The position numbers and the translations under genes were made by a program. 64,000 nucleotides of DNA from positions 1-64,000 of the forward strand of contig NZ_LZSQ01000035.1 in NCBI RefSeq assembly GCF_001665535.1, read 5' to 3'. Below are positions 16,570-27,650 of this stretch, piece after piece (positions within the stretch are counted from its first letter, which is position 1; the number at the start of each line of letters is the position of its first letter). The DNA comes from Mycobacterium sp. 852002-51961_SCH5331710. GTDB lineage: Bacteria; Actinomycetota; Actinomycetes; Mycobacteriales; Mycobacteriaceae. The notes beneath the pieces are model-generated. The model did not search any database and was not told the origin of the DNA. It worked only from the letters and a program-made list of their open reading frames with translations.

Positions 16570-18095
16570 GCACCAGCGAGATTCCCGACACCGTCGAGGC
16601 CGCGGACGTCGCGTCGTGGTCCGACGAGTTCGACGTCGTGGTGATCGGTTTCGGCATCGCGGGCGGATGTGCGGCGGTCAGCGCGGCCGCCGAGGGCGCG
16701 CGAGTCCTGGTGCTGGAGAAGGCCGCCGACGCCGGCGGGACCAGCGCGATGGCGGGCGGGCACTTCTATCTCGGCGGCGGTACCGCGGTGCAACAGGCCA
16801 CCGGTCACGACGACAGCGCCGAGGAGATGTACAAATACCTCGTCGCGGTGTCGCCCGAACCCGACCACGAGAAGATCCGGGCCTACTGCGACGGCAGCGT
16901 CGAACACTTCAACTGGTTGGAGGAGTTGGGGTTTCAGTTCGAGCGCAGCTATTACCCGGGCAAGGTGGTGGTGCCGCCGGGCACCGAGGGGTTGTCGTAC
17001 ACCGGCAACGAGAAGGTGTGGCCGTTCTGCGAGCAGGCCAAGCCCGCCCCGCGCGGGCACTCGGTGCCGGTGCCCGGTGAACTCGGCGGCGCGGCGATGG
17101 TCATCGAGCTGTTGGTGAAGCGTGCCGCCGAACTCGGCGTGCAGATCCGCTACGAGACCGGCGTGACCAACCTCGTCGTCGAGGACGGGTCCGTGGTCGG
17201 GGTGCGCTGGAAGCACTTCGGCGAAACGGGTGCCTTCAAGGCGAAGGCGGTGATCATCGCCGCCGGCGGTTTCGCGATGAATCCGGAGATGGTCGCCGAG
17301 CTCACACCGGCGCTGGGCCAGAAGCGCAAGACCAAGCACCACGGCGAGGTGGAGCCCTACATCCTGGGCAACCCCAACGACGACGGCCTGGGTATCCGGA
17401 TGGGCATCTCCGCCGGTGGGGTGGCCAAGAACATGGACCAGCTGTTCATCACCGCCGCGGCGTATCCGCCCGAGATCCTGCTCACCGGCGTGATCGTCAA
17501 CAAGGACGGCAAGCGGTTCGTCAACGAGGACTCCTACCATTCGCGCACTTCGGCTTTCGTGCTCGAGCAGCCCGAGCAGACGGCCTACCTCGTCGTCGAC
17601 GAGGCCCACATGGAGATGCCCGAGATGCCGCTGATCAAGTTCATCGACGGTTGGGAAACCCTCGAGGAAACGGAAGCGGCACTGGGCATTCCGCAGGGCA
17701 ATCTGGTCGCCACGCTGAACCGCTACAACGAGTTCGCCGCGCGCGGTGAGGATCCCGATTTCCACAAGCAGCCCGACTATCTCGCCGCGCAGGACACCGG
17801 CCCGTTCGCGGCGTTCGACCTGTCCCTGGGCCGGGCGATGTACTCGGGCTTCACGATGGGCGGCCTCGCGGTGTCCGTCGACGGAGAAGTGTTGCGCGAG
17901 GACGGATCCGTCGTGGGCGGCCTCTATGCGGCCGGTGCGTGCGCGTCGAACATCGCCCACGACGGCAAGGGCTACGCCAGCGGAACTCAGCTCGGCGAGG
18001 GGTCGTTCTTCGGGCGGCGGGCGGGTAGACAAGCAGCGCGGCGGGCGGGTCGACAAGCGGCGCGGCGGGCGGGCGAACACCCCGCGACGCGCTAG
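16566..18095 (+). CDS. FAD-binding dehydrogenase, 3-ketosteroid delta1-dehydrogenase-like
   Basis: 509 residues. [23 protein letters not shown] is the FAD Rossmann motif near residue 25, [22 protein letters not shown] the conserved follow-up, and [14 protein letters not shown] plus [29 protein letters not shown] the C-terminal FAD closure typical of the fumarate reductase/KstD flavoprotein family. GTG start at 16566 overlaps the VOC stop. Co-regulation by a KstR-type operator supports a steroid substrate, but catalytic Tyr residues of true KstD cannot be confirmed by eye. The extreme C-terminus is extended by a 24-bp in-frame tandem repeat. Convergent with the ABC transporter (4-bp overlap). 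Confidence 0.85.
   Translation: MSTSEIPDTVEAADVASWSDEFDVVVIGFGIAGGCAAVSAAAEGARVLVLEKAADAGGTSAMAGGHFYLGGGTAVQQATGHDDSAEEMYKYLVAVSPEPDHEKIRAYCDGSVEHFNWLEELGFQFERSYYPGKVVVPPGTEGLSYTGNEKVWPFCEQAKPAPRGHSVPVPGELGGAAMVIELLVKRAAELGVQIRYETGVTNLVVEDGSVVGVRWKHFGETGAFKAKAVIIAAGGFAMNPEMVAELTPALGQKRKTKHHGEVEPYILGNPNDDGLGIRMGISAGGVAKNMDQLFITAAAYPPEILLTGVIVNKDGKRFVNEDSYHSRTSAFVLEQPEQTAYLVVDEAHMEMPEMPLIKFIDGWETLEETEAALGIPQGNLVATLNRYNEFAARGEDPDFHKQPDYLAAQDTGPFAAFDLSLGRAMYSGFTMGGLAVSVDGEVLREDGSVVGGLYAAGACASNIAHDGKGYASGTQLGEGSFFGRRAGRQAARRAGRQAARRAGEHPATR
18016..18077. repeat. 24-bp tandem repeat, about 2.5 copies, inside the dehydrogenase 3' end
   Basis: Units at 18016-18039 and 18040-18063 differ by only two or three bases (GGCGGGCGGGT followed by A/C-GACAAGC), and a partial third starts at 18064. 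They encode repeated RRAGRQAA, giving the protein an Arg/Ala-rich tail ([19 protein letters not shown]). Confidence 0.85.
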
Positions 18096-20017
18096 ACCTT
18101 CACCGGTTCGTCGCCCTCAACGCGCCCCAGCCGCCAGTCGCCGTCTCCGAGCAGTTCGAGCTCGTGGGTGTGGTGCTGCTCGACGGTGCTGCGGTGGCTG
18201 ACGCTGATCAGGATGGTGTCCGGCAGCTCGGTACGCACCAACTGATACAGCATGAACTCCAGGCCCTCGTCGAGCGCGGACGTCGACTCGTCGAGGAAGA
18301 CGGCCTTGGGTTTGGTCAACAGGATTCGAGCGAACGCGATGCGCTGCTGTTCGCCGGGCGAGAGCACCTTGGCCCAGTCGTCGACCTCGTCGAGACGGTC
18401 GGCCAGGTGCGGCAGGGCCACCTTGTGCAGCATGCTCTGCAACGTCCGGTCGTCGATGGCGCCCACCTCGTTGGGGTAGCTGACGACGGTGCGCAGGTCG
18501 CCGAGCGGCACGTACGGCAGCTGCGACAGGAACATCGACTCGTTCGGACCGCACGGGCGCGTCAACCGGCCCGAGGTGAACGGCCACAGCTGCGCCAGGC
18601 TGCGCAGCAGCGTGGTCTTGCCGGTGCCCGAGCGGCCGGTGACCACCAGCGTCTCGCCGACTTCGAGCCGCATGTCCAGCGGCCGGATCAGCTGTCTGCC
18701 GTCGGGAGTGCGAACCTCGACGCCGGACAGTTCGACGGTGCCGTCGACGCAGGCGGTGGTGGTCAACTCGGGTAGCGTGCGGCCCTCCTCGTTGGCGACG
18801 ACGAGCCCGTGCAGTCGGATGATCGCCGCTCGGTACCCGGCGAACTGGTCGTAGACGTTGCGGAAGAACGACAGGCCCTGCTCGATGTTGCCGAAGGCCG
18901 CCGCGGTCTGGCTCATCGCGCCGAGCGTGATCTCGCCGGTGAAGAAGCGAGGGAACTGCAGCAGATACGGCGGCACGACGATGATCTGGTCCATCGACAG
19001 GTTCCAGCCGTAGAAGCCCATCATCCGGTTGATGTAGCGCTTGTAGTTGGACACGACGGGAGCGAACAGCCGCCGCAGCCCGGAGCGCTCGGCGATCTCG
19101 CCGCGGTAGAAGGCGACGGCCTCGGCGGCGTCGCGCAGCCGCACCAGCGCGTAGCGGAAGGCGGCGTTGAACTTCTCGTTGTTGAAGGACAACCAGATGA
19201 TCGGCCGGCCGATCCAGAACGCGAAGACCGACGCCAACAACACGTAGGCGAGCAGGATCCAGAACATTGCCCGCGGCACGTCGCCGATGAGCGGCAGGGT
19301 CAGCGTTCCCGACAGGTTCCACAGGATCGCGGTGAACGAGATCATCGACGCCACCGCGTTGACCGCGCCGAAGAGCAGCGTGGCGGTCGAGGTGTTGTTC
19401 GGCGTGTTCGGCAGCCCGCCGACCCCGGCGGTGAAGATGTCGATGTCCTGCTGGATGCGCTGGTCGGGGTTGTCGATCGTGTCGTCGATGAACCGGCCGC
19501 GGTAATAGGCCTTGCCGTCCAGCCAGTCGCCGGTGAACCGGTCGGTGAGCCAAACGCGCCAGGCCAGCATGAACCGTTGCGTCAGGAAGAGGTCGAGCAT
19601 GATCCGCGCAACGTGCAGGACGGCCAGGATCGCGAAGATCGTCATCGACATCCAGAACCCGTCCTTGCCGGAGTTCCTGATCGCGTCGTCGCCGTTGCCC
19701 AGTCCCGAGGCCACCACCTGGAAGCTGGTCATCATGTCGTTGCCCTGATAGGTGAACAGCACAGTCAGGCGGACCCCGACGATCACCGACAGCAGCAGCA
19801 CGCCCAGCCACAGCCAGACCTTGATGCTCTCCGGGCCCTTGAAGTAGTCACCGGTGATGCGCCAGAACTGGCGTCCCCAGGTGGTGAACCTGGCGATGAG
19901 CACCAGGATGACCAACGTGCACACCGCTGCGATCGCCCAGCCGCGCGCGATCCATATCAGCGAAGTCCACAGTTCACTGCCCCAGTCCAGCGTCGGGGTG
20001 AACATTCCCTCATTCAC
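18092..20017 (-). CDS. bacA: ABC transporter, SbmA/BacA-like fused permease-ATPase (Rv1819c type)
   Basis: 641 residues. The N-terminal half has about six TM helices of the SbmA/BacA-like type ([21 protein letters not shown] is characteristic). The C-terminal half is an ATPase with Walker [12 protein letters not shown] (near 459), signature [15 protein letters not shown] (near 551), Walker [10 protein letters not shown] and H-loop ISVSHRS. In M. tuberculosis the homologue Rv1819c imports cobalamin and hydrophilic peptides such as bleomycin. The GTG at 20017 gives [12 protein letters not shown], matching the family start; ATG 20005 is an alternative. Divergent from ilvG. Confidence 0.9.
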   Translation of the reverse strand: MNEGMFTPTLDWGSELWTSLIWIARGWAIAAVCTLVILVLIARFTTWGRQFWRITGDYFKGPESIKVWLWLGVLLLSVIVGVRLTVLFTYQGNDMMTSFQVVASGLGNGDDAIRNSGKDGFWMSMTIFAILAVLHVARIMLDLFLTQRFMLAWRVWLTDRFTGDWLDGKAYYRGRFIDDTIDNPDQRIQQDIDIFTAGVGGLPNTPNNTSTATLLFGAVNAVASMISFTAILWNLSGTLTLPLIGDVPRAMFWILLAYVLLASVFAFWIGRPIIWLSFNNEKFNAAFRYALVRLRDAAEAVAFYRGEIAERSGLRRLFAPVVSNYKRYINRMMGFYGWNLSMDQIIVVPPYLLQFPRFFTGEITLGAMSQTAAAFGNIEQGLSFFRNVYDQFAGYRAAIIRLHGLVVANEEGRTLPELTTTACVDGTVELSGVEVRTPDGRQLIRPLDMRLEVGETLVVTGRSGTGKTTLLRSLAQLWPFTSGRLTRPCGPNESMFLSQLPYVPLGDLRTVVSYPNEVGAIDDRTLQSMLHKVALPHLADRLDEVDDWAKVLSPGEQQRIAFARILLTKPKAVFLDESTSALDEGLEFMLYQLVRTELPDTILISVSHRSTVEQHHTHELELLGDGDWRLGRVEGDEPVKV

Positions 20018-20148
20018 TCCGGCAAGGTACCGCGACAACCTTCACGCGGCCGTTCATAGGGCCAACGATGCGCGTCGAGTCGTCGCGCTTTGCGGGCCTT
20101 GGTTGCGCAACAGGGCTGTGGGACGAGCTGGCTGCGTAGGCTGCGGCC

Positions 20149-21777
20149 ATGGGCAGCGACGCTCCGGTGAACGCGGGACACCTGATCGCGCGCCGACTGC
20201 GGGCCAGCGGGATCGACACGATCTTCACGCTCTCGGGCGGGCACCTGTTCTCCTTCTATGACGGCTGTCGGAGGGAAGACATCCGGCTGATCGACACCCG
20301 CCACGAGCAGACCGCGGCGTTCGCCGCCGAAGGATGGTCGAAGGTGACCCGCGTGCCGGGCGTCGCGGCGCTGACGGCCGGGCCCGGCGTCACGAACGGC
20401 ATGAGCGCGATGGCCGCCGCGCAGCAGAACCAGTCGCCGCTGGTGATCCTCGGCGGGCGCGCACCGGCGTTGCGGTGGGGACAGGGCAGCCTGCAGGAGA
20501 TCGACCACGTCCCGTTCGTCGCGCCGCTGACGCGCTTCGCCGCGACCGCCTCATCGCCGGATGCGGTCGCGGGCCTGGTCGACGACGCGCTGCGGGCCGC
20601 GGTCGGGGCGCCCTCGGGGGTGTCATTCGTCGACTTCCCGATGGACCACGTGTTCAGCGAGGCCACCGACGCCGGCGCTCCGGGCGCGCTGAACGGACCG
20701 CGCGAGGTCGTCGAAGCCGACGGCGACGCCGTGACCGCCGCGCGTCGCCTGCTGGCCGAGGCGCAACGCCCCGTCATCATGGCCGGCACCAACGTCTGGT
20801 GGGGCCACGCCGAGACGGCGTTGCTGAATCTGGCTGAGACAATGCGCATCCCGGTGCTGATGAACGGCATGGCCCGCGGCACGGTACCCGCCGACCACTC
20901 GCTCGCGTTCTCTCGTGCGCGGTCAAAGGCGTTGCAGCAGGCCGACGTTGCGTTGGTGATCGGCGTGCCGATGGACTTCCGGCTCGGCTTCGGTGGCGTG
21001 TTCGGCGCCGACACCGCGCTGATCGCCGTCGACCGCGTCGCACCCGATCGGCCGCATCCGCGACCGGTGGCGGCCGGCCTGTACGGCGACATCAGCACGA
21101 CGTTGTCGGCTCTGGCGGCGGCTGCCGGCGATCACGAACCCTGGATCGCCGATCTGCGCGCCACCGAGACCGCGGCGCGCGCCGCCGAAGCCGACGAGCT
21201 GCGCGACGACCGTACACCGCTGCACCCGATGCGGGTCTACGCCGAGCTCAGCACGATGCTCGACCGCGACGCGATCGTCGTGGTCGACGCCGGCGACTTC
21301 GGCTCCTACGCCGGCCGCGTCATCGACAGCTACGTGCCCGGCGCCTGGCTCGACAGCGGCCCGTTCGGCTGCCTCGGGTCCGGACCCGGTTACGCCCTGG
21401 CCGCCAAGCTGGCCCGACCCGACCGCCAGGTGGTGCTGCTGCAGGGCGACGGGGCGTTCGGCTTCTCCGGTATGGAGTGGGACACGTTGGTACGTCACGG
21501 GATTCAGGTCGTCTCTGTGATCGGCAACAACGGGATCTGGGGGCTCGAGAAGCATCCGATGGAGGCGATCTATGGCTATTCCGTCGTCGCCGACCTGCGT
21601 CCCGGGACGCGGTACGACGAGGTGGTGACGGCCCTGGGCGGGCACGGCGAGCTGGTGTCGACGCCCGCCGGGTTGCGCCCGGCGCTGGAGCGGGCCTTCT
21701 CGTCGGCGCTGCCGGCGGTGGTCAACGTGCTCACCGATCCGACCGTCGCTTACCCCCGCCGCTCCAACCTCGCCTAG
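20149..21777 (+). CDS. ilvG: Acetolactate synthase-like thiamine pyrophosphate enzyme
   Basis: 542 residues with the three domains of TPP-dependent decarboxylase-type enzymes. The N-terminal Glu that activates TPP is in [14 protein letters not shown] (near 53). The TPP/Mg motif runs from [15 protein letters not shown] to VIGNNGIWG (about 432-465). Position between the BacA-like transporter and secA2 matches Rv1820. A true acetolactate synthase role in branched-chain synthesis is not certain: no small subunit is nearby, and the family also holds oxalyl-CoA decarboxylase-like enzymes. TAGGCT (20137-20142) six bases before the ATG suggests a leaderless mRNA. Confidence 0.88.
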   Translation: MGSDAPVNAGHLIARRLRASGIDTIFTLSGGHLFSFYDGCRREDIRLIDTRHEQTAAFAAEGWSKVTRVPGVAALTAGPGVTNGMSAMAAAQQNQSPLVILGGRAPALRWGQGSLQEIDHVPFVAPLTRFAATASSPDAVAGLVDDALRAAVGAPSGVSFVDFPMDHVFSEATDAGAPGALNGPREVVEADGDAVTAARRLLAEAQRPVIMAGTNVWWGHAETALLNLAETMRIPVLMNGMARGTVPADHSLAFSRARSKALQQADVALVIGVPMDFRLGFGGVFGADTALIAVDRVAPDRPHPRPVAAGLYGDISTTLSALAAAAGDHEPWIADLRATETAARAAEADELRDDRTPLHPMRVYAELSTMLDRDAIVVVDAGDFGSYAGRVIDSYVPGAWLDSGPFGCLGSGPGYALAAKLARPDRQVVLLQGDGAFGFSGMEWDTLVRHGIQVVSVIGNNGIWGLEKHPMEAIYGYSVVADLRPGTRYDEVVTALGGHGELVSTPAGLRPALERAFSSALPAVVNVLTDPTVAYPRRSNLA

Positions 21778-21793
21778 CCTCGATCCCCGCGAG

Positions 21794-21816
21794 CGTGCGT
21801 GTTTGCACACGACACG
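21794..21816 (+). terminator. Hairpin after ilvG, possible terminator
   Basis: CGTGCGTGT-TTGC-ACACGACACG forms an imperfect stem soon after the ilvG stop (21777). No U-tract follows, which is usual in mycobacteria. Confidence 0.3.
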
Positions 21817-21909
21817 CCGGGCATTCTCAGCACTTTGCGCACGGTCGCCGCCGGGCGAGCGCGACCAAACTCATTCGACCCGTACGGCGTTCACGCCCAT
21901 GCTGGAACC

Positions 21910-22507
21910 ATGCGGTCCGCGATGCCCGATGACGCGCTGTTGCATTCGATGTGGCAGAACTCCGACGTCGTGGGGGTGGCCCTGCAGACGCCGCCATACC
22001 CGTTGGCATGCAACGGCATTCCCGCAGAGCACGCCGATGCCGTCGCGAGCGACTGGTGCGCATGCTGTCCGAGCTGAGCGGCGTGCGCGGCTCTCGCGAG
22101 ACCGCCGTCGCGTTCGCCGACGCCTGGCGGTCGCACGGCGGGCCGCCCGGCACCGTGGTGCTCGACGAGCGGCTCTACCGGCTGGGCGACGCGACACAGT
22201 GGCCGACCGGGGCGACCGATTCCTACTGTGGGACGTCACCGGTGCGCCGGTCAGCATGGCGCTGTTGCGCGCGGCCGCGGCGGGGGTGTCGCGCATCGGC
22301 CCGGTCTTCACGCCGACGAACCGCAGGGGCAGCGGCTACGGGTCGGCAGTCACCGCCGCCGCCTCGCAAGCCGCGCTCGACCGCGGCGACGCGGGGGTCG
22401 TGCTGTTCGCCGATCTGGCCAACCCGACGTCGAATGCGATCTACCAAAAGCTCGGATACGCGCCAGTGACCGACTGCGTGCGCATCGACTTCCGGACGGT
22501 CGACTGA
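21910..22507 (+). pseudogene. GNAT acetyltransferase remnant with two frameshifts
   Basis: A GNAT-like protein can be read only by switching frame twice. Segment 1 from ATG 21910 gives DALLHSMWQNSDVVGVALQT and AEHADAVA. Near 22049 one base is missing and reading continues as [17 protein letters not shown] and [14 protein letters not shown]. In the GGGG run near 22212-22216 the frame changes again to [17 protein letters not shown] and [20 protein letters not shown], ending with [19 protein letters not shown] and TAG/TGA at 22505-22507. The acetyl-CoA loop RRGSGYGSA and the NxxxxYxKLGY end are typical of GNAT enzymes. The expected first 60-100 residues are not recognisable upstream. Either a decayed gene or sequence errors. 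Confidence 0.75.
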
Positions 22508-22545
22508 CCGCGAGCGCGCTGGACGGCGGCGCGTACCGTAGCGGT

Positions 22546-24870
22546 GTGGCGAAGACGAAGACCCGCACTTCAGGTCGTGTCAGCAATAGGTTCTGGCGGC
22601 TGCTCGGCGCCAGCACCGACCGGGACCAGGCGCAATCGATGGCGCAGGTGCGCAGTTCTGCGGAGTTCGACGAGAAGGCGGCGGCCCTCGACGACGAGCA
22701 GCTGCGCAAGGCCGCCAAGTTGCTGAACCTCGAGGATCTCGCCGAAGCGACCGACATCCCGCAGTTCCTGGCGATCGCCAGGGAAGCCGCCGACCGCACA
22801 ACGTCGCTGCGGCCCTTCGACGTTCAGCTCCTGGGTGCCCTGCGCATGCTCGCCGGCGACGTCGTCGAGATGGCCACCGGCGAAGGCAAGACGCTCTCGG
22901 GTGCGATCGCCGCCGCCGGATACGCCCTTGGCGGCCGCAGCGTGCACGTCATCACCATCAACGACTACCTCGCCCGACGAGACGCCGAATGGATGGGCCC
23001 GCTGCTGGAAGCTCTGGGCCTGACCGTCGGCTGGATCACCGAGGCCTCGACGGCCGAGGAGCGCCGCGCGGCCTACAAATGCGACGTCACCTACGCATCG
23101 GTGAACGAGATCGGGTTCGACGTGCTGCGCGATCAGCTGGTCACCGACGTCGACGACCTGGTGTCGCCGAACCCCGACGTGGCGCTGATCGACGAGGCCG
23201 ACTCGGTATTGGTCGACGAGGCGCTGGTGCCGCTGGTGCTGGCCGGCACCAGCCACCGCGAGACCCCGAAGGTCGAGATCATCCGCATGGTCGGCGAACT
23301 CACGCCCGGCGTCGACTACGACACCGATACCGACAGCCGCAACGTCCACCTCACCGAAGTGGGCGCGCAGAAGCTGGAGGCCAAGCTCGGCGGCATCGAC
23401 CTGTACTCCGAAGAGCACGTCTCCAGCACGCTGACCGAGGTCAACGTGGCGCTGCACGCGCACGTGCTGCTGCAGCGCGACGTGCACTACATCGTCCGCG
23501 ATGACGCCGTGCACCTGATCAACGCCTCCCGCGGCCGCATCGCCCAGCTTCAGCGCTGGCCCGACGGGCTCCAGGCCGCCGTCGAGGCCAAGGAGGGCAT
23601 CGAGACCACCGAGACCGGCGAGGTGCTCGACACCATCACGGTCCAGGCCCTGGTCAATCGCTACGCGACGGTGTGCGGCATGACCGGCACCGCCCTGGCG
23701 GCCGGTGAGCAGCTGCGGCAGTTCTACAAGCTGGGCGTTTCGCCGATCGAACCCAACAAGCCGAACATCCGCGAGGACGAGCCCGACCGGGTGTACGTCA
23801 CCGCGGCGGCCAAGAACGACGCAATCGTCGAGCACATCAAGGAGATCCACGAGACCCGCCAGCCGGTGCTCGTCGGCACCCGCGACGTCGCCGAATCCGA
23901 AGAGCTGCACGAGAAACTCGTCAAGGCGGGCGTCCCGGCGGTCGTGCTGAACGCGAAGAACGACGCCGAAGAGGCCGCGGTGATCGCCGAGGCCGGCAAG
24001 CTCGGCAGCGTCACGGTGTCCACCCAGATGGCGGGCCGCGGCACCGACATCCGGCTCGGCGGCTCCGACGAGGCCGACCACGACGAGGTCGCCGAACTCG
24101 GCGGGCTGCACGTGATCGGGACCGGCCGCCACCACACCGAGCGGCTGGACAACCAGCTGCGTGGCCGCGCCGGACGCCAGGGCGATCCCGGGTCGTCGGT
24201 GTTCTTCTCCAGCTGGGAGGACGACGTCGTAATCGCCCACCTCGACCCGAACAAGCTGCCGATGGAGACCGACGAGGACGGCCGCGTCGTCAGCCCGAAA
24301 GCGGCCAGCCTGCTCGATCACGCCCAGCGCATCGCCGAGGGCCGGATGCTCGACATCCACGCCAACAACTGGCGCTACAACCAGCTGATCGCCCAGCAGC
24401 GCGCGATCATCGTCGACCGCCGAAACACGTTGTTGCGCACGGCTACCGCGCGCGAGGAACTCTCCGAGCTGTCGCCGAAGCGTTACGAGGAGGTCGTCGA
24501 ACGGCTCGGCGAGGACAAGCTCGAGAAGATCTGCCGGCTGATCATGCTCTATCACCTCGACCGCGGCTGGGCCGACCACCTGGCCTATCTCGCCGACATC
24601 CGGGAGAGCATCCACCTGCGGGCGCTGGGCAACCAGACGCCGATCGACGAGTTCCACCGGATGGCCGTCGACGCGTTCGCGTCGCTGGCCGCCGATGCCA
24701 TCGAGGCGGCCCAGCAGACGTTCGAGACGGCGCCGTCGATCGAGGACGAGCCGGGGGTCGACCTGTCGAAGCTCGCCAGGCCGACCTCGACGTGGACGTA
24801 CATGGTGCACGACAACCCGCTGGCCGACGACTCGCTCTCGGCGCTGAGCCTTCCGGGCGTGTTCCGCTAG
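22546..24870 (+). CDS. secA2: Accessory Sec translocase ATPase SecA2
   Basis: 774 residues, shorter than SecA1 and lacking the C-terminal zinc-binding tail, as expected for mycobacterial SecA2. Walker [14 protein letters not shown] (near 108), DEAD box [14 protein letters not shown] (near 215), helicase motifs [15 protein letters not shown] and [15 protein letters not shown] are intact. SecA2 drives export of a subset of proteins (for example SodA and some lipoproteins) together with SecYEG. The GTG at 22546 ([11 protein letters not shown]) is preceded by TACCGT six bases upstream, so the message is probably leaderless; the longer open frame overlaps the GNAT remnant. Confidence 0.96.
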   Translation: MAKTKTRTSGRVSNRFWRLLGASTDRDQAQSMAQVRSSAEFDEKAAALDDEQLRKAAKLLNLEDLAEATDIPQFLAIAREAADRTTSLRPFDVQLLGALRMLAGDVVEMATGEGKTLSGAIAAAGYALGGRSVHVITINDYLARRDAEWMGPLLEALGLTVGWITEASTAEERRAAYKCDVTYASVNEIGFDVLRDQLVTDVDDLVSPNPDVALIDEADSVLVDEALVPLVLAGTSHRETPKVEIIRMVGELTPGVDYDTDTDSRNVHLTEVGAQKLEAKLGGIDLYSEEHVSSTLTEVNVALHAHVLLQRDVHYIVRDDAVHLINASRGRIAQLQRWPDGLQAAVEAKEGIETTETGEVLDTITVQALVNRYATVCGMTGTALAAGEQLRQFYKLGVSPIEPNKPNIREDEPDRVYVTAAAKNDAIVEHIKEIHETRQPVLVGTRDVAESEELHEKLVKAGVPAVVLNAKNDAEEAAVIAEAGKLGSVTVSTQMAGRGTDIRLGGSDEADHDEVAELGGLHVIGTGRHHTERLDNQLRGRAGRQGDPGSSVFFSSWEDDVVIAHLDPNKLPMETDEDGRVVSPKAASLLDHAQRIAEGRMLDIHANNWRYNQLIAQQRAIIVDRRNTLLRTATAREELSELSPKRYEEVVERLGEDKLEKICRLIMLYHLDRGWADHLAYLADIRESIHLRALGNQTPIDEFHRMAVDAFASLAADAIEAAQQTFETAPSIEDEPGVDLSKLARPTSTWTYMVHDNPLADDSLSALSLPGVFR

Positions 24871-24879
24871 GTTTAGCCC

Positions 24880-25506
24880 ATGACCGAGGCGCATGGCCGG
24901 GTGCCTTCGCCGCCGGACGAGGCGGGTCAGGTCCGCGACCGGGTGCTCACCGTGCCCAACGTGCTCAGCGCGGTGCGACTGGTGCTGGTGCCGGTCTTCC
25001 TCTGGCTGCTGCTCGTGGTGCACGCCAACGGGTGGGCGGTGGCCGTGCTGATGTTCTCCGGGTTCTCCGACTGGGCCGACGGCAAGATCGCCCGGCTCGT
25101 CGACAACCAGTCGTCGCGGCTGGGGGAGTTGCTCGACCCCGCGGTCGACCGCATCTACATGATCACGATCCCGATCGCCATGGGGGTGCACGGTTCACTG
25201 CCGTGGTGGATCGTGCTCACCCTGATCGGCCGTGACGCCGTGCTCGCCGCCACCCTGCCGCTGCTGCGCATCCGCGGGTTGACCGCGCTGCCGGTCACCT
25301 ACATCGGGAAGGCCGCCACGTTCGCGCTGATGTCGGGTCTTCCGCTGATCCTGTTGGGGCAGTGGGACGCCACGTGGAGCCGGGTGGTGCTCGCGATCGG
25401 GTGGGGCTTTCTGATCTGGGGTCTGCTGATGTACCTGTGGTCCGGCCTGCTGTACCTGATCCAGGTCGGAATGGTGGTGCGCCGGCTGCCGAAGGTGCCG
25501 CGATGA
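24880..25506 (+). CDS. pgsA2: CDP-alcohol phosphatidyltransferase (PgsA2-like)
   Basis: 208 residues, about six TM helices. The family motif D-x2-D-G-x2-A-R-x8-G-x3-D-x3-D is read in the segment from [13 protein letters not shown] to LLDPAVD (about residues 67-90). It transfers a phosphatidyl group from CDP-diacylglycerol to an alcohol, possibly glycerol phosphate or inositol-like. TAGGTT at 24868-24873 overlaps the secA2 stop and lies six bases before the ATG, consistent with an internal leaderless promoter. Corresponds to Rv1822. Its stop overlaps the ATG of the next gene. Confidence 0.88.
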   Translation: MTEAHGRVPSPPDEAGQVRDRVLTVPNVLSAVRLVLVPVFLWLLLVVHANGWAVAVLMFSGFSDWADGKIARLVDNQSSRLGELLDPAVDRIYMITIPIAMGVHGSLPWWIVLTLIGRDAVLAATLPLLRIRGLTALPVTYIGKAATFALMSGLPLILLGQWDATWSRVVLAIGWGFLIWGLLMYLWSGLLYLIQVGMVVRRLPKVPR

Positions 25507-26420
25507 CGCAGAGCTTCCGCAAGACGCTCGGCGGCTACGACCCGGACGCGGGCCTTCGCGCCCACGGGACGGACCGGCCGACGAAGATCCCGGTGCCGTC
25601 GCTGCTGCGCTCCTTGCTGACCGATCACCTCGACCCGGGCTACGCGGCCGCCGCCGAGGCCAAGGCCGCCGGTCGTGAACGGCCCAGATGGCAACAGTGG
25701 GCCTGGCAGCTGGCGGGTGCTCTGCTGCTTGTCGTCGTGTTCGCGGCCGCCGTAGCCCAGGCGCGCGCCACCGCGCCCGGCGTCCGCGAGACGCAGCACG
25801 TGCTGGCCGACAGCGTGCGCACGGAGCAGGCCGAAACCACGGCTGCCGCGGAGCGTCGCGACGCCCTCGCCGCCGAGGTCGACGACGAACGGCGTCGACG
25901 CCTGGAAGGCGATGTGCGCGGCCAGAAGCTGCTGAGCCGCCTCGACGAGGCGAACTTCGCCGCCGCTGCCACACCGGTCATCGGGCCGGGGCTGACCATC
26001 ACCGTGACCGATCCGGGCGCGTCGGCGGCCAATTTGAGCGACGTGTCCAAACAACGGCTGCCGGGCAGCAGACAGGTGATCCTCGACCGCGACCTGCAGC
26101 TGGTCGTCAACTCGCTGTGGGTCAGCGGCGCCGAGGCGCTGTCGGTCGGCGGTGTGCGGATCGGGCCCAATGTGACGGTCCGACAGGCGGGCGGCGGGAT
26201 TCTGGTCGACAATCAACCGATCAGCAGCCCATACGTCGTCCTCGCGATCGGACCGCCGCACGCGATGCAGGATGTGTTCGACCGCAGCCCCGGCCTGCAG
26301 CGTCTTCGGCTGCTGGAGGCTTCCTACGGCGTCGGGGTGAGCGTGAGCGCCGGTGAGGGCCTGCAGCTGCCCGCCGCCACGGTCCGAGAAGTCAACTTCG
26401 CCAAACAGATTGGGCAGTGA
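25503..26420 (+). CDS. DUF881 membrane-anchored protein (first copy)
   Basis: 305 residues. A cytoplasmic N-terminus of about 75 residues, one TM helix ([20 protein letters not shown]), a coiled coil with many Ala/Glu/Arg ([25 protein letters not shown]) and the DUF881 domain ([48 protein letters not shown]). ATGA overlap with pgsA2. The DUF881-small basic protein-DUF881 arrangement is conserved near cell-wall and division genes in Gram-positives (YlxW/YlxX/Sbp type), suggesting a role at the cell envelope, but the function is unknown. Corresponds to Rv1823. Confidence 0.88.
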   Translation: MTQSFRKTLGGYDPDAGLRAHGTDRPTKIPVPSLLRSLLTDHLDPGYAAAAEAKAAGRERPRWQQWAWQLAGALLLVVVFAAAVAQARATAPGVRETQHVLADSVRTEQAETTAAAERRDALAAEVDDERRRRLEGDVRGQKLLSRLDEANFAAAATPVIGPGLTITVTDPGASAANLSDVSKQRLPGSRQVILDRDLQLVVNSLWVSGAEALSVGGVRIGPNVTVRQAGGGILVDNQPISSPYVVLAIGPPHAMQDVFDRSPGLQRLRLLEASYGVGVSVSAGEGLQLPAATVREVNFAKQIGQ

Positions 26421-26441
26421 CACCACGATGAAGTCAGACAC

Positions 26442-26774
26442 ATGATCGGAATCGCCGCACTGGTCGTGGGCGTCGTGCTGGGCCTGGTGTTCCATCCCGA
26501 CGTGCCGGAGTTCGTCCAGCCGTACCTGCCGATCGCGGTGGTCGCCGCTCTCGACGCGGTCTTCGGTGGCCTGCGCGCGTATCTCGAGCGCATCTTCGAC
26601 TCGAAGGTGTTCGTGGTGTCGTTCGTGTTCAACGTGCTGGTCGCCGCGCTGATCGTCTACGTCGGTGATCAACTCGGCGTCGGCACGCAGCTGTCGACGG
26701 CGATCATCGTCGTGCTGGGCATCCGGATCTTCGGTAACGCAGCGGCGTTGCGCCGCAGGCTGTTCGGCGCGTAA
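26442..26774 (+). CDS. sbp: Small basic protein (DUF1290, Sbp family)
   Basis: 110 residues, three TM helices: MIGIAALVVGVVLGLVF, then PIAVVAALDAVFGGLRAYLERIFD with the conserved aspartate/GGLRAYLE patch, then SFVFNVLVAALIVYVGDQLGVG. Length and sequence fit the Sbp family exactly. It lies between two DUF881 genes, as in M. tuberculosis (Rv1824). Probably forms a membrane complex with the two DUF881 proteins. No biochemical activity is known. Confidence 0.9.
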   Translation: MIGIAALVVGVVLGLVFHPDVPEFVQPYLPIAVVAALDAVFGGLRAYLERIFDSKVFVVSFVFNVLVAALIVYVGDQLGVGTQLSTAIIVVLGIRIFGNAAALRRRLFGA

Positions 26775-26787
26775 CGAGGCGTGACCC

Positions 26788-27630
26788 ATGAGTGAGCACA
26801 CACCGCAGCACTCCGAACCCGACGACCACGCCCATGCGGGTGGCCGTCACGAACTGCCGCGCGACGAGCCGTCGCCGGAGATCGGTGAGCTGCATGCGGG
26901 CGGGGTGGCCGGGGTGCTGCGCCGGGGCCGCACGCAGGTGGTGTTCGGGGCGCTGGCCGTGGTGCTGTGCGTGCTGCTCGGCGTGGCGATCGTGACCCAG
27001 GTCCGGCAGAACGAGTCCGGTGACTCGCTGGAGACGGCCCGGCCCGCCGACCTGCTGGTGCTGCTGGACTCGCTGCAGCAGCGGGAGGCCGCGCTCAACA
27101 CCGAGGTGAGCGATTTGCAGCGCACCCTGGCCCAGCTGCAGGCGTCGGGCAGCAGCGACCAGGCGGCCATCGAGAACGCCCAGGCCCGGCTGGCCGCGCT
27201 GTCCATCCTGATCGGCACCGTGCCAGCGACCGGGCCCGGCGTGACGTTGACCATCACCGACACCACGCCCGGTGTGCCGGCCGAAACACTGCTCGACGTG
27301 ATCAACGAGCTGCGCAACGCGGGCGCCGAGGCGATGGAGATCCGCGCCGGGGGACCGGACTCAGCGACCGCAGTGCGAGTCGGCGTCGACACCTGGGTCG
27401 TCGGCAACCCCGGCGCCCTGGTGGTCGACGACGTCACGATGAACCCGCCGTATTCGGTTCTGGCCATTGGCGATCCGCCGACCCTGGCCGCGGCGATGAC
27501 GATCCCCGGCGGCGCGATGGACAGCGTCGAACGCGTCGGCGGCACCATGACCGTGCAACAGTCCGAGCGCGTCGACGTGACCGCCTTGCGGCAACCGAAA
27601 CAGCGCCAATACGCTCAGCCAGTCAAATGA
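26788..27630 (+). CDS. DUF881 membrane-anchored protein (second copy)
   Basis: 280 residues with the same design as the first copy: a His/Glu-rich cytoplasmic start, one TM helix (QVVFGALAVVLCVLLGVAIV), a long coiled coil (LLDSLQQREAALNTEVSDLQ to ENAQARLAALS) and the DUF881 domain (GPGVTLTITDT, INELRNAGAEAMEIRA, YSVLAIGDPPTLAAAM). It ends with RQPKQRQYAQPVK. In Gram-positives such proteins act near the division and secretion machinery; here the role is inferred from position only. Corresponds to Rv1825. Followed by gcvH after 20 bp. Confidence 0.88.
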   Translation: MSEHTPQHSEPDDHAHAGGRHELPRDEPSPEIGELHAGGVAGVLRRGRTQVVFGALAVVLCVLLGVAIVTQVRQNESGDSLETARPADLLVLLDSLQQREAALNTEVSDLQRTLAQLQASGSSDQAAIENAQARLAALSILIGTVPATGPGVTLTITDTTPGVPAETLLDVINELRNAGAEAMEIRAGGPDSATAVRVGVDTWVVGNPGALVVDDVTMNPPYSVLAIGDPPTLAAAMTIPGGAMDSVERVGGTMTVQQSERVDVTALRQPKQRQYAQPVK

Positions 27631-27650
27631 GCTGACCTACGAGGAGCGCC

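Noticed and set aside
22570..25191. 873-codon minus-strand frame over secA2 and pgsA2
   Set aside because: Antisense shadow of well-conserved genes; no start signal or family similarity.
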